Assembly: GCA_021904315.1 (NCBI GenBank)
Contig: CM038925.1
Coordinates: 11,100,501 to 11,164,500, forward strand
Direction: 5' to 3'
Source of the DNA: Sphagnum magellanicum
Lineage: Eukaryota; Streptophyta; Sphagnopsida; Sphagnales; Sphagnaceae
DNA: 64,000 bases
The notes under the pieces were generated by a model, which did not search any database, was not told where the DNA came from, and saw only the letters and a program-made list of their open reading frames with translations. Of this stretch, positions 48,506 to 59,989 are shown piece by piece (within the stretch, counting starts at the first letter, position 1; each line of letters opens with the position of its first letter). The position numbers were made by a program, and so were the translations under genes.

Positions 48506-49714
48506 GGACACAAGGTAATTCATGCTCTGGGCACACTAGTTCTGTTTTTGAATAATGATACCTTTAATTATCAAACTATTTCCCCTAGCCCAAGGTTGCA
48601 TCTAAATTGTAAGTCGTAAGACTTTACAGGGAACGAAACAATTGATTGTACATGGTGAAAAACTATGACTTGCCCTAGTTGCATCATATGTAACACATCT
48701 ATAAGTGTCAGGTAAAGCCTCGAGGTGAAGGCATTCCCAAAATAAGGGGCCTAGTTAAGGAATGGCAAAAAGGCTCCTACCACTAGACCTAACCCTTGGT
48801 ATTGAATATTTTCAAAAAGCTTTTTGGACTCTCTGTGGAATGAAAATATTCCATTACCAGTGGTTACCTAGGGTTTTCATGAATATTCCTCACATTGCAC
48901 ACCTGGCTGTACAAGGAATATTTTTGAAAACCTAGGCTTTCTTATCCATAGAGATAGGAATATTTCCATAACTAAGGTTCAGGAGACAGCTTGTTATGGA
49001 AATATATTATCTTGATTTATCCATAGTCCATGGCTTCAAGCCATGTATATTTGTGTGCCCTAATTTTTTTAAATAGGAAAAGACGCATCTTTGATTGAAT
49101 TGCATATGAAAAATCTTTGAGATTTTTGAATTGACATTACATAACCTTTGATTAATTCAGAGCTTTTTTCCTAGTCAGGGGGGTTCTAGTAATTTCAATG
49201 ATAATAACCTTTGTTATTGCACACCTAGGATGATGTGGTAATCCAATCTAGCGTAACAATTTCAGAATGTCCCTAACCCATGGGTTGTACAAACCTTAAA
49301 CCATGAGACAACCTCATCATAAGCCTAAATGTATGTAGATCATGAGGTGGTAGGAGTGGGAGAGATCTTAAGCCTACTATCTAGGAGCGAAAGTCACCTT
49401 ACACCTATAAGGAGGCATAAGATCCAACCCCTCCTAAATAATAGGCATTTAAGGTGCCTTATGTTTCCAATGAGGCATTATTAATGTGTATAAGGTGCCT
49501 CCAAATATGCTAGGAAAAGGCTTTTAGTGCTTTAGGGACATGTTCAGGCCTCTACTCAAGGAGCTTGAGTAAATTGTCCTATGAAAAACATTTTTCATAC
49601 TTTTCTTGTAATCAACATTGAATGTATTTGATGTGCTTGGTTTCGGAATCAATTATTTGTATTAGGGCATCTTTCAAGGTAGCCCTTATTGCCCCAACAT
49701 ATAACTAATCAAAA
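48506..49714. other. Upstream region of the GTPase gene
   Basis: No coding frame was recognised. A possible TATA word (GTATAAGG, 49488-49495) lies about 220 bp before the ATG, in a stretch similar to 47630-47670. Confidence 0.4.
49488..49495 (+). promoter_or_regulatory. Candidate TATA box of the GTPase gene
   Basis: GTATAAGG is followed by 'tgcctccaaatatgctagga'. A near copy of this text with TATATAAGG occurs at 47634-47665, which suggests that the core promoter may come from a repeat such as an LTR. Confidence 0.3.
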
Positions 49715-52515
49715 ATGGTGACTGTCTATCTTACCACATCTTCTCAGATCTTTCGCAATGACAAACCTTACCCCAGAAAGAAGGCACAACTAAAGCTCAA
49801 ATGTCCCTTGTCCATCAACGGTGATTGTGTGATAGTACCCCAGCAATGGACATGCTTATTTTGCAACTCCCCCATGGAGCACGGATTTGATCATATGTTT
49901 TATTGCACATGTGGACAAGGCCCTGCAAATTCTTACAGTTTCAAGTGTTGTGATCTTACTCATGGAGACGAATTTGTTAAGTTTGACAAGGCGCAACTTG
50001 ATTTATTGCTACCACCAAGTGAGGTGGAACAATCACCTCCAATTGCACATTTTGGTCCCAAAGAATCACCTGTACAAGTGTCTAACAATTGTCTCAACAT
50101 ACTTATTTTGGGAGCAACTGGAGTTGGTAAATCAACATTCATCAATGCATTTGCCAATTACCTAACCTTTGACACTTTCAATGATGCACTCAATGGGGAG
50201 ATGCAAAGCTTGATATATTCCAGATTTTTTTCATTAACTGAAGATGATGAAGAAAAGGAGATTGTTGTTGGGGTGCCAGATGACAAGAATGTACAACCAA
50301 TGGTAATGTGGGTAGCTCTTGTACCCAAAATTGCAGAGCATACACATTTTCAATTAATAGAAACAAAACAGTACGATTGATAGACACTTTTGGTATTGGA
50401 GACACAAGAGGCTTTGACCAAGATGTTAAAAACATGAAAGACATTATATCGTGTATTTCAAAGTACAACGTGTTACATGGTGTATGTATACTCTTCAAAC
50501 CAAATGAAGAAAGGCTTACACCATCCCTAAAATATTATCTTGTTGAACTTCTTACCCACCTCCATAAAAATGCTGCAAACAACATCTCATTTTGCTTTAC
50601 AAATTCACGAAGCACCATGTTTCGTGCTGGAGGGACTCGTAGCCTTCTTAAGGCACTACTTGCAGACCTTCAACAAACCTCTACCATTCAATTAAACAAG
50701 GACACAATGTATTATTTCGATAGTGAAGCCTTCAAATTTTTTGCATCTTCAAATAGAGGTGGGTGAAAGCATAATTAAATCAATTGTTTGGATTATCACA
50801 ATTATAAATTCCCTAAATTATAAATGAACTTAAGATGTGAAGCCATATTCAACATGAAAACAATATATGTTAAACATTAATGTTAAACTTTAATTATCCA
50901 TGTTGCAATAGACTTTAGTGTGAATCATATTGGAAAATATGGATGAGTTTAAAAAAAGAATGAACTCATACTAATGGACTTTCCAAATTAAATATTATCT
51001 TAATCACAAAGTAAAAATTGATATGTGAACTCAAAAAAATGGCATACTAAGGTCTTATATTTCAAAAAAAGTAAAAAACCATTAAATGAAATGTTTGATA
51101 ATAAAATCCATTGCAACTTTCCTTATAGCAAAGAATTACATTATTAGGTTTTAAACTAGTTTGTTTTTCATTCAAAACTTCATGGTTTTACATGGATTTT
51201 TTAACCAAATACATGTCCAGCCATGTATTTAAATGTCCACTCATATTTTTAAATGGAAGCATAAGGAAATGTACATTGGATGAATAATTTGATCATTATC
51301 ATATTGAAGGAATTTTAATTCAAATGTAAAGTTTGAACTTTCACAATGCCAACTTTGAACCACCTAATTAACCTTGTTTCTACGCAGGTATCAAATTTTC
51401 AAACAATGAAAAAGAACTTTTTGAAACAAGTTGGACACAATCAACAAATGAGGCAGTTAAGCTGATAGATCACATTTCAGAGCTATCACCACATTCCACA
51501 GAGAAGACAGTGTCTCTCAATAATGTGAGAGACCTGCTTACAACAATAGAAATGCCATTGTCTGAAATGTCAAGTGTCATAGATCGCAATCTCGAAGCTA
51601 CTCAAAAACTAAAACAAGATCTTTTTGACCATTATGAAGGTATTGTGGGAGAATTTGACCAACTGGTAATCAAGGAGACTATACCCGAAGTGGTACTCCT
51701 TGGACACTTAAGAACTAATTGCAAAAAACCTCAATGCAAAGGGAAACTTTGCCATGAACGTTGTGAGAGCAATGAAACAGGCTTCAAATTCATTGATAAT
51801 TTCATTGGGTTACATCTATGCCAAGCATTTAAAGGAACCATGGGGAGATGTAAGTTGTGTGGATGTTCAGTCAAGTTTCACACACATGTAATAACTGAAA
51901 CAAGACAAGTTATCCATGAAATAATAGACCAAGATGTAGCAAAAGCTATTGATGAGAAAAAAGGAGCAGAGGCAATTGCACTATTGAAGCTCCAAGTGTT
52001 AGAAAAAAGGGAAACCACTCTCAAGAAAGAGATGGAACAAACAATAGAAGCAACTACACTTTTTGCTAGCTTCTTAGCACAGAATTCCACTATAGTATAC
52101 CATCGTGCTACTGAAGATTACCTTGAAGATCTGATTGAAACAAAAAAAAATTTTGGCTGATTTAGATCCCATGAAAAAACAAACACTAGAAAGGCTTGAA
52201 AGTTCACTTGAGTCATATAGAAATCATGTCAAAACATACAAAGATCGACGTCAACACAACAATGACAACAAATCTGGTCTCATCATTGTCAAAGATGTTA
52301 CAAACATGTTTCAAAGGCTTTCTACCTTTGATGAGAATGGCGAGAAGCTCAAGAAGATGATGGATACAATGACAGAAGGATACAAATTCATAACAAAGTG
52401 AAATGAAGTGTCACACATTGTGCAAACCCAACAACCAATAACGCCATCAAGTGAAAAGGGTGGGTTGTTTGCAAGGATAAAGGGATCACAATCTTTATCA
52501 AATGCAAAACGCTAA
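49715..52515 (+). CDS. Large P-loop GTPase with two Cys/His modules, disrupted
   Basis: Start is the ATG at 49715. Exon 1 runs to 50758 (donor G|GTGGGT) and exon 2 starts at 51388 (after 'tacgcag'), restoring SSNRGIKF in phase. The N-terminus has a zinc-ribbon-like cluster (WTCLFC, FYCTCG, KCCD, about residues 45-80). G1 is GATGVGKST (50111-50137) and G3 is DTFGIGDTRG (50383-50412). FTNSR may serve as the G4 region in place of NKxD. Exon 2 holds a long helical part, a second cluster (CKKPQCKGKLCHERC, CKLCGCSVKFHTH; 51720-51890) and heptad-rich helices. The layout resembles a poorly described family of large GTPases related to AIG1/GIMAP. Three problems exist: a frame change between 50284 and 50385 with no room for an intron, a one-base excess in a run of nine A near 52142, and TGA at 52399 with an open 37-codon extension to TAA at 52513-52515. 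It could be a recent pseudogene or a gene with assembly errors. Confidence 0.75.
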
Positions 52516-55320
52516 TTATTCATCACTTGATATGACCAAATGTTAAAAAAAAACAATAAGGGGATTTTCAATGTACATTGGACACAATACCAAACATCCA
52601 TAATATATAAATAATTTTGTTATGATTGTAGGAAGATTTATACATGTTTCTCTTATGGAAAACATTGGGACTTCTTGAATTAACTCCTAACATAATTTGA
52701 ATGAACTAGTTACTTTTTGAAACTATGTTTACTATTATTTAGATATTGGAATTGATTAATTAACATTGATGTTTTAAGATATTTGGGAAGTTTTTGCATT
52801 GTGTAAGAAATTAGTATGAACACATGAAGGTAGGCAATAAGTGCTTGATAATATTTTTGAATTGTGTGGTATTTAGTTTGGTGGGTAACTTTCATCATAT
52901 TAAATGATTTTGTGAATTTCATGGTTATTGAATATTCATTCAACCCAAATATTCATTCTACTAGAATCTTTAAGGAAAAATTATTAAATATTATGCATTA
53001 AAATTTCAAACTTGCTACATTACTATGGTGTTTGATGATGTTTTTTAAAAATGACAAGTTTTGGACAAATTTCATGCAATGAAATATGAAAGTTCAAAAT
53101 ATGGATGAGATTTTAAATTTGTGTTAAATTGAAAAAAATAACATGGAATTATTTTATTTAATGAAGCGTGTTTTTCTAGATATTAAAAAAAATTCCCCAA
53201 ATTTTTATTTAATCATGTTTTGGTATGTGATGTAAAAAATTTACAAGAAGGAACATTCATAAAAAAATTTAATGTAAAATCTCAATATTTTGATAATTTT
53301 GAAACTCTAAATTGAACCTAAATGTGAGTCTTGGATTAAATTTGATTATGTTCAGAATTATTGACCAATGGACATGAATAAATGAAATTTTTCTTTTAAA
53401 GTTTAATTTTAAATAATCAATATTTAAAAATATATTAAATTAATATTTTAATAAAACATTTAACAATGTTGTTTGAAAAAAAAAAAAGTTTCCAATAGTC
53501 CACAAGACATCCAAATAAAATTTTAAATAGGTGGTCCATCCTTTTGGAATCATTATAATAAAAAATGTTGTTTTCACTACTTAAATTTGACTAAAACAAC
53601 TATACAATCAAATTATTTTGATTAACATGACTAACCATGTCCATTTTGATTACTAGAAAAGTAGCATTGTTCATTATGATTGAGTGCAATTTTTAATTTA
53701 AATGAAAACGAACATTGCAACTTACATGTGGAATTGTGGCATTAATAATGTGATTGAGATCAATCATGCAAGTTAGGCATGCCTAATGATGTGTCACCAC
53801 ATTTGACAATGTGACTAAAAATTGTCACTATAATTTCTTAGGTGGCATTAAATATATACATATTGTGTATATATTTGCCTTAAATATTTGACAATGTATA
53901 TACTAAGTTAGTACTATCATAATACATGATTTTTTTTGTGGCAAAGTGCATAAATGATGTTTGTGAATTAATTATGATACAAGTGGGATGGTTGTCTCTT
54001 TAAAAGTTTGAATAATAACCAACTGTTGTTAATAATGACCATGATGATGAATAATAAAATTTGAAAAAATCCAACCAATTGAGTTATAATCCACTTGGGC
54101 AAAATAACCAAAAGATTTATGCACAATCAATTCAAGTTTTAACCTTAAACCTTGATAATACACCCAAACTCCTAAATATAAGGAAACCCCAAATATAGGC
54201 CCATCGGTGAATTCTTAGGTGTTTTTGGGTACTTAATTGAAAATAAGTACAAACTTGAACACCTCAAATCTACTAGTGTTTAGTGACAAATGATCACTTT
54301 AAAACATGTGGAAAATAGTTAAGCAAATAGCCTACCATTTTCTCTCAAGGAAAACAAGTTAATAACAATAAAACAACTCTTTAGAATCTCCAAAGTTGGC
54401 AATCAAAACAACAAGTGGGAAAGACAACTTTAACACACTTTGCAAAACAAAAACTTGAGCAAAAACAAAACTCACCATGCAAAAAACTTCAAAGTGCAAA
54501 AATATGTTACAATCATATCCAAAACAAAGATAAAAAAAAAAGACCCCTTAAGCTCTCCAAAGAAAAAACTTCCAGTCTATAAGAAAATGGTGGGGATCCT
54601 AAAAAAAATGAATATCACTAAAAATCCTCAACTCTAAGTTATCTAACTTTATCTTACATCTAGAATTTGGAACAAAAGTCAAAGGCAACAACTAATTTTT
54701 TAGTCATATTAATAAGCAACTTCTCAAAATCAATAGTAGCCTGAAATTGATAGTAACCTAAAATTGGTAGTAAAATTGGTTCTAACCTAAAATCAGTAGT
54801 AACATAAAATTGGTAGAAATGTAAAATCAATTTATATCTCAAAATTGGTAAAATTTAATTTTTGGTACCACATTATAATTCTTCAAAATTGGCCTAGAAA
54901 AATTTCTAACCTTAACATTATCCTCCCTTCTATTTTGGATCACGTCCTCACGATCAAGTAGTACTATCCAACACTTCTACAAAAAACTATCTATTATATC
55001 AAAGGAGCAACTCCAATTCCATCCCCCAACTAAAGGTTTTCAGTACCTTCCTTAGTTTCTACAATAGTACATAGGGTTGAAGGATGGATAATTTTGGTGG
55101 TAGCCTCGGTAGTGTTAGGTGCAACTTGAATGCTTTTAGTTGCCACTTTTACAACAATGGAATCCACCTCCATCATGGTTCTAGTTCCTTCCTTTGCTCT
55201 TCCCATACTAACTATCCCAAATTTGGTTATGGATGTCATCCTAGCTAGAGAGGGGGCAACAAAAAGAAGTAAAACAAAATCAAGGAAAGCTTGGGCATAG
55301 GCAACTAACCAAAGTTTCAA
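52516..55320. other. AT-rich spacer, no gene seen
   Basis: Many short frames without motifs. Around 54700-54850 'cctaaaattggtagtaa'-like words recur several times, forming a short degenerate tandem array. Confidence 0.4.
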
Positions 55321-55392
55321 TAGTTCCTCATCTTTTTGGTAGCTGGAGAAGGCCTTGTTTAGAATTTTGGTAATCTATGCCTTGTAGAATTC

Positions 55393-55490
55393 CCATTGCA
55401 TGAGATGTGACCCCTGGGCTTCCCTCTTGACCCGCAACCTTGCAAGCCCTTGCCTTGGTTGCAAGCCCAAGGCTAGGGATGTGACAATCC
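55393..55490 (+). mobile_element. Short fragment of the LTR family 3' end
   Basis: About 95 bp ('gcttccctcttgacccgcaa', 'ccttggttgcaagcccaagg', 'ctaggg', 'tgtgaca') matches the last part of the solo LTR at 60945-61037. It lies inside the coiled-coil ORF remnant. Confidence 0.6.
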
Positions 55491-56442
55491 TTATTTGCCT
55501 CCACCAACTTCTCTATTTCTACCTTTGTTGTTTTGTTTTTGAATTTTTCATAATTAAACAGATAAGCACTATTTAGATTAATCAATTGAAGATTTTTCAA
55601 TACATTCTCCTTTTCCTTTTTCTCCTTAATCAATGTTTCCACCTAACTACTCAAAGCCTATTATTGCTTATAATGGAACAATGTTTCTACCCATTTTTTC
55701 TCTATAACTTCCTAGGCTTTAATTGTCTTCCTTACTTCCTTTAATTCTTTAGCTTGTGATTTCATCAACCCTATCTTAACTTTGAACTTCAATTTTTGTA
55801 TGAGCATTTTGATCTTTTGTTCATTCTTTATTCTATTTTCCCTATGGAAGTCCCTCTCCTTGTCTAATTCCATTTATAACACTGCCTTTTCCTTCTCTTT
55901 TGTGGCTAATTTGTTCTTCAGACCACTCACCTCCAAATTCAAATTCCCCATATTTAGATTCACAATAGCCATGGTCTGAAACAATTTAGTTATTTTATCA
56001 ACTTGCATTACTTCTACAACTACCTCTTCCACAAATTTTGGTGTACTTATTTGTGTCATAGGATTTTTGAATCCTTTTCCAAAAGATCCCAGCTCCTGTA
56101 CTAATCAACTCCCTAGCCAGAACTCAAATGGATGTCCTTTTGTAGATCCTAGTTTACTAGCTGGTACTTGCAGTTCTAGTGGTCTGAATACTGCTACAAG
56201 AGGTTGTGTTTTGATCCTTTCCATCTATAATCCATTAGCCTATAGACCTCCTTGTGTCTATTGTTGTTATTGTTGTTGCTATTGTTATTGCAAATGTTGT
56301 GGACTTCCATGGCTATCCATCTAGTCTTCATAAATGTCCCCATCCATCAGTGGATGCTTTTCAACCTTTGGAAACCTTATATCATGGTACCAACAATCTA
56401 GTTACCTTCTTCCCCTTCCTTGCTCTCATTAATGTGATGGCA

Positions 56443-56904
56443 TTCTTATTGTTAAAATAATTTTTTTTTCTCTATGATAAATCATAAATATGATTGCAGG
56501 GTATTTCATAGAATATGGCAAACCCAAACTCTTTGCATTCCACTAATCTCTTGCAAAATTTGTGGGTGCTTATACCCTGTAAAGCTTATAATGTTACTGT
56601 CTTATTAGCTTGCCCTTTCAGATCTTCTACATACCCTCTGCACAAACTCCAAAGACATCTACAATCAACTTCTTATTGCTAAAATAAGTCACTTTCTCTC
56701 TATGATGAATCATAGATATGATTGTTATGTATCTCATAAAATATGGCAAACCCAAACTCTTTGCATTCCACTAATCTCTTGCAAAATTTATGGGTGCAAT
56801 TTTACAACCCTGTAAAGCTTGTGATGTTACTATCTTACTGACTTGCCCTTTCAGATCTTTTACATACCCTTTTACACAAACTCCAAAGACATCTACAATC
56901 AACT
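56443..56904. repeat. Tandem duplication, period 227 bp
   Basis: 'ttcttattgttaaaataa' at 56443 recurs as 'ttcttattgctaaaataa' at 56670. Everything between ('aatatggcaaacccaaactc', 'ctcttgcaaaatttgtgggt', 'actccaaagacatctacaat') is repeated with few changes. 227 is not a multiple of three, so the duplication breaks the minus-strand frame. Confidence 0.9.
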
Positions 56905-57110
56905 ATTTGCTAATCACATACACCTTGTTTTGGTAACCAAAATAGATATATATGCCTTTGATGATAAAAGTGTTCTGAAATTCTAGCATGACATTTAGAA
57001 TTGGTGCTTCCTAGTTGATAAAAAAACAAAGTGACAAGCCATCTTATCAGCCCATTCTTCCTCTTCATTGATTTCTTTCCAATTTTCCATCCTCTCAACA
57101 TGTTTATCAT

Positions 57111-58480
57111 AATTTTACTTCATTTATATCCACATAAATATAAGATCCGGAATGTGAATGCCTTTGTCCAGAGTATTGTCTTATCCATGATGGTTGTTCA
57201 TCTCCTCGCCTTTGTAGCCCCTAGTGCAGTCATGTTGATCTCCATCACACTTGGTTACACTTTTATTTGTGGCTACACTCCCACCTCAAATACATCTTTC
57301 TACAGTCTTTTTACGCTACATGTTCTTCCACATATCACTACTCCACACCTTTGTTTTCATTTGATTCTTCAATGTACACCGGATCCATTGGTGTAACTCC
57401 TGGTCTTTCTTATTCACTTGAACTCCAACCTCTTTTGGGTCTTCCAAAAACTCTATTGTAAATATTCCTAATCTATATATATCTTGAATTATCGAATGCG
57501 CAAATTGAAGTTTTTCATGGTACTATTTTCCTTCCTCACATTCTGAAGATGATGATGAATGCAGCAGTGACCTCATTACCAATAGTTAAATGTTTAGCAC
57601 CCTAGCACTCTCTGTTCTTTTCAACTCTTCTTTTGCTTCCTCCTCATGTCTCCATTTGTGTTCACTTCCATGTGCTTCCTTTTCCTATGCTATTTTTTGC
57701 AATTTTTCAATTGCACTCTCTGCACTCATGCTATTTTGAACTCTAGAACTTTTTAAAAAACACAAATTCTTGTAGCAAATGAAAACAACTTTTGATGGTT
57801 ACACTATTTATTTTCGTCTTTAAGCTTCCCGCTTGTCCCATTCATTTTTTTGCTTACCCACCATCTTTTAATTAACACCTCATCCTTGAAATTATGATGG
57901 CCTATCACTACCACTTTTTGTGTCCCTTATACAACCACGTGGAAGCATGTCACCTCATCATTATGAATGAACACCTCATATCTCATCTTCTGATTATTCT
58001 ACATCCATAGTCTTCCTAAATTAATTATGCAAACTCCATGTCATTCTCCTTATACCCCTTCTACTAATTGTGCCAATACATTTGTTAAGTGTACCAATAC
58101 TTCTATTGATCATGTCAATAAATCTACTGATTATGCCCACACATTTGATGATTGTGTGAATACATCTATTGAATTAGCCAATACCACCAATACACCAACT
58201 TCATATTTCTATATCATAGATTCCTCATTCTGTACTTCATGGTCCATCTTATTAAAAAACACCAATTCCTTGCTTCTATAGTTTTTGTTCAATGATTTTT
58301 TCATCATCTAAAGCTCTTAAGTCAATATTGATTTGACCTCAAGATCTTCCATCTGTTGTTCTTCTTCTTCTTTTTCATTGCTTCGCATTTGTGCTTTCTA
58401 TGTTACATAGTCTTCATCTTCCACATCTATATCAAAATCCTTCTCTTAAAGTCCTCCTAAATTCTATTCCTAGTATATTG
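57111..58480. other. Region between ORF remnant and integrase
   Basis: Probably an internal part of the gypsy element on the minus strand. The plus-strand frames (for example 57031-57396 and 58027-58281) are Ser/Thr/His-rich shadows without motifs. Confidence 0.35.
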
Positions 58481-59720
58481 GTAGTTGTTATTCTCATTTT
58501 TGAACTTTAAATTCCATATATTTGTATGGTTTGAACTTATTCACATTGACCAACATAGGATTAGTCTCAAACTTCTCAATTGTCACCAATAACACAATGT
58601 AATTTGGCAACACATACTATACTCTATATGGTCCAAACCATTTCTTAGTAAACTTCCGTAGTTGTGACTTATTTCCCTTTGGAAACCATAGAACATAATC
58701 ACCAAAATTGAATTGATTTTTTGGAATCCTTTGTTGATTCCATAATGCTCTATTCCACTATTGAATACCACTAGTTTCTACAACTTACATCCTAGCCTCC
58801 TGTAACTTTTCTAATTTTGAAACTCTACTAGTTAAAACCCTCACTGAAATACTATCTCTTTGATTACCACCAACAACTAACACTATGTACTCTATGGGCA
58901 TCAATGGATGTAATCCATACACTAATTGATATGGTGTATACCTTGTTGTAACTTTGTATGTAACTATGTATGTTCATCCCAATCTATTCTATTTTCACTA
59001 ACTAACTTGGTCAAGAGTGTTCCAAGTACCTTATTAGTAGATTCAGCTTGCCCATTCCCTTCAAGATAAACTACTAGAAATTTTGTCTTTTGCAACTTGT
59101 CTTATGCAACTAAAAAATCTCACATGCAACTATTTTGGAGTTGCATGCACCATGTGTAGTTGCATGCGACATTTTTTAGTTGCGTAAGACAAGTTGTAAA
59201 AGACAAAATTTCTATTAATGATAATAGGTTGTAAAACTCACATGTTCCAATAGAAAGTGATGTGTCAAATATTTAATAACATCATTAATGAAATGAACTC
59301 CCTGACCTATGACTATAATCAAAAGACATCCAAACCTAGTTAATATGAATTCATACAAATTTTTTATTGTTACTACTACAATATTAGTTTTCAATGCTCT
59401 TGCTTCCACCCATTTGGTAACATAATATGTGGCTACAAGAATGTATTTATTTCTTGTATATTTACCTGTTGGCTTAATTGGCCCTACAAAATTAAGTCCG
59501 CATTTCATAAATGGTTCATTTGGAAGACTTGTGACCATCTTTGCAAGATTTTGAGTTGCCAATCCTCTTATTCTTTGGCATGCATCACAAGATCTGCAAT
59601 AATCATTCACATTTTTTTATAGAGTTGGCCACCAATATTTTGCATTTAACATCTTCCTCTACATGATTTCAGTTGCAAAATGACCTCATGATGGTCCTTC
59701 ATGTAGTTCTCTCATCACCA
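58480..59720 (-). pseudogene. Gypsy integrase
   Basis: The region from about 59720 gives the HHCC-type finger (GHFATEI, then [14 protein letters not shown]) and then the catalytic core ([39 protein letters not shown]). The first catalytic Asp is replaced (LNFVGPI where DFxGP is usual) and the second also (IVIGQGVHF where DQGxHF is usual), so it was inactive apart from its breaks. A 140 bp MITE at 59075-59214 sits just before the third motif, which continues at 59070 as GNGQAESTNKVLGTLL with its Glu kept. The C-terminal part (NQFNFGDYVLWFPKGNKSQL, then WFGPYRV) follows down to about 58500. Confidence 0.88.
59075..59214. mobile_element. Foldback MITE, 140 bp, TIR about 43 bp
   Basis: 'agaaattttgtcttttgcaa' then 'cttgtcttatgcaactaaaa' is mirrored as the reverse complement at the other end with about three mismatches and short internal sequence. 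TA is present at both borders. It interrupts the gypsy integrase frame exactly between the TYYH-type and GNGQAES blocks, so the insertion is certain. Confidence 0.92.
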
Positions 59721-59989
59721 TCTGTGTTTTTATAGTTGTGAAACATCTTCGCAATCTATTGTCTTGGCCAATTTTGTACAATTCACCATTCTTAACTAGT
59801 TTCTGTTTTTGTTGTACAAATAATGTTCCTTCAGATTGGCATGTTCTAAAAAATTCTTTTACATCATTTAACCATTCAGGCTTTGTATAAAATAAACTTG
59901 CATTTATGGTTTAATTAAACACACATGTGGGTTTTGTAATATCTTATAATCTTAACAATGCATCTGTAATTACATGAGTTCTACCTAAC

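Larger units (their letters stand above)
55328..57110 (-). pseudogene. 3' ORF remnant of the gypsy element, coiled-coil rich
   Basis: Downstream of the integrase on the same strand, the minus strand keeps long open pieces. Blocks such as MLEFQNTFIIKGIYIYFGYQ (near 56980-56920), MNLEVSGLKNKLATKEKEKA-type heptads (near 55940-55875) and EKKEKENVLKNLQLINLNSA (near 55630-55570) point to one long, helix-rich product, broken by stops and by a tandem duplication at 56443-56904. The function is unknown. A third gene after pol is known in some plant Ty3-type elements, but no envelope feature is visible. The link to the element is inferred from strand and position. Confidence 0.4.

Noticed and set aside
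50300..50312. A very short intron explaining the GTPase frame change
   Set aside because: GTAATG to the next AG leaves about 10 bases, far too short for splicing.
54660..54842. ORF made of repeated YQF/LPIL words
   Set aside because: It is the product of a short degenerate tandem repeat ('aaaattggtagtaa').
57031..57396. Plus-strand ORF of 121 codons with hydrophobic stretches
   Set aside because: It is opposite the gypsy-derived minus strand, with no motif or start context. Hydrophobicity is common in the reverse of Lys/Glu-rich frames.
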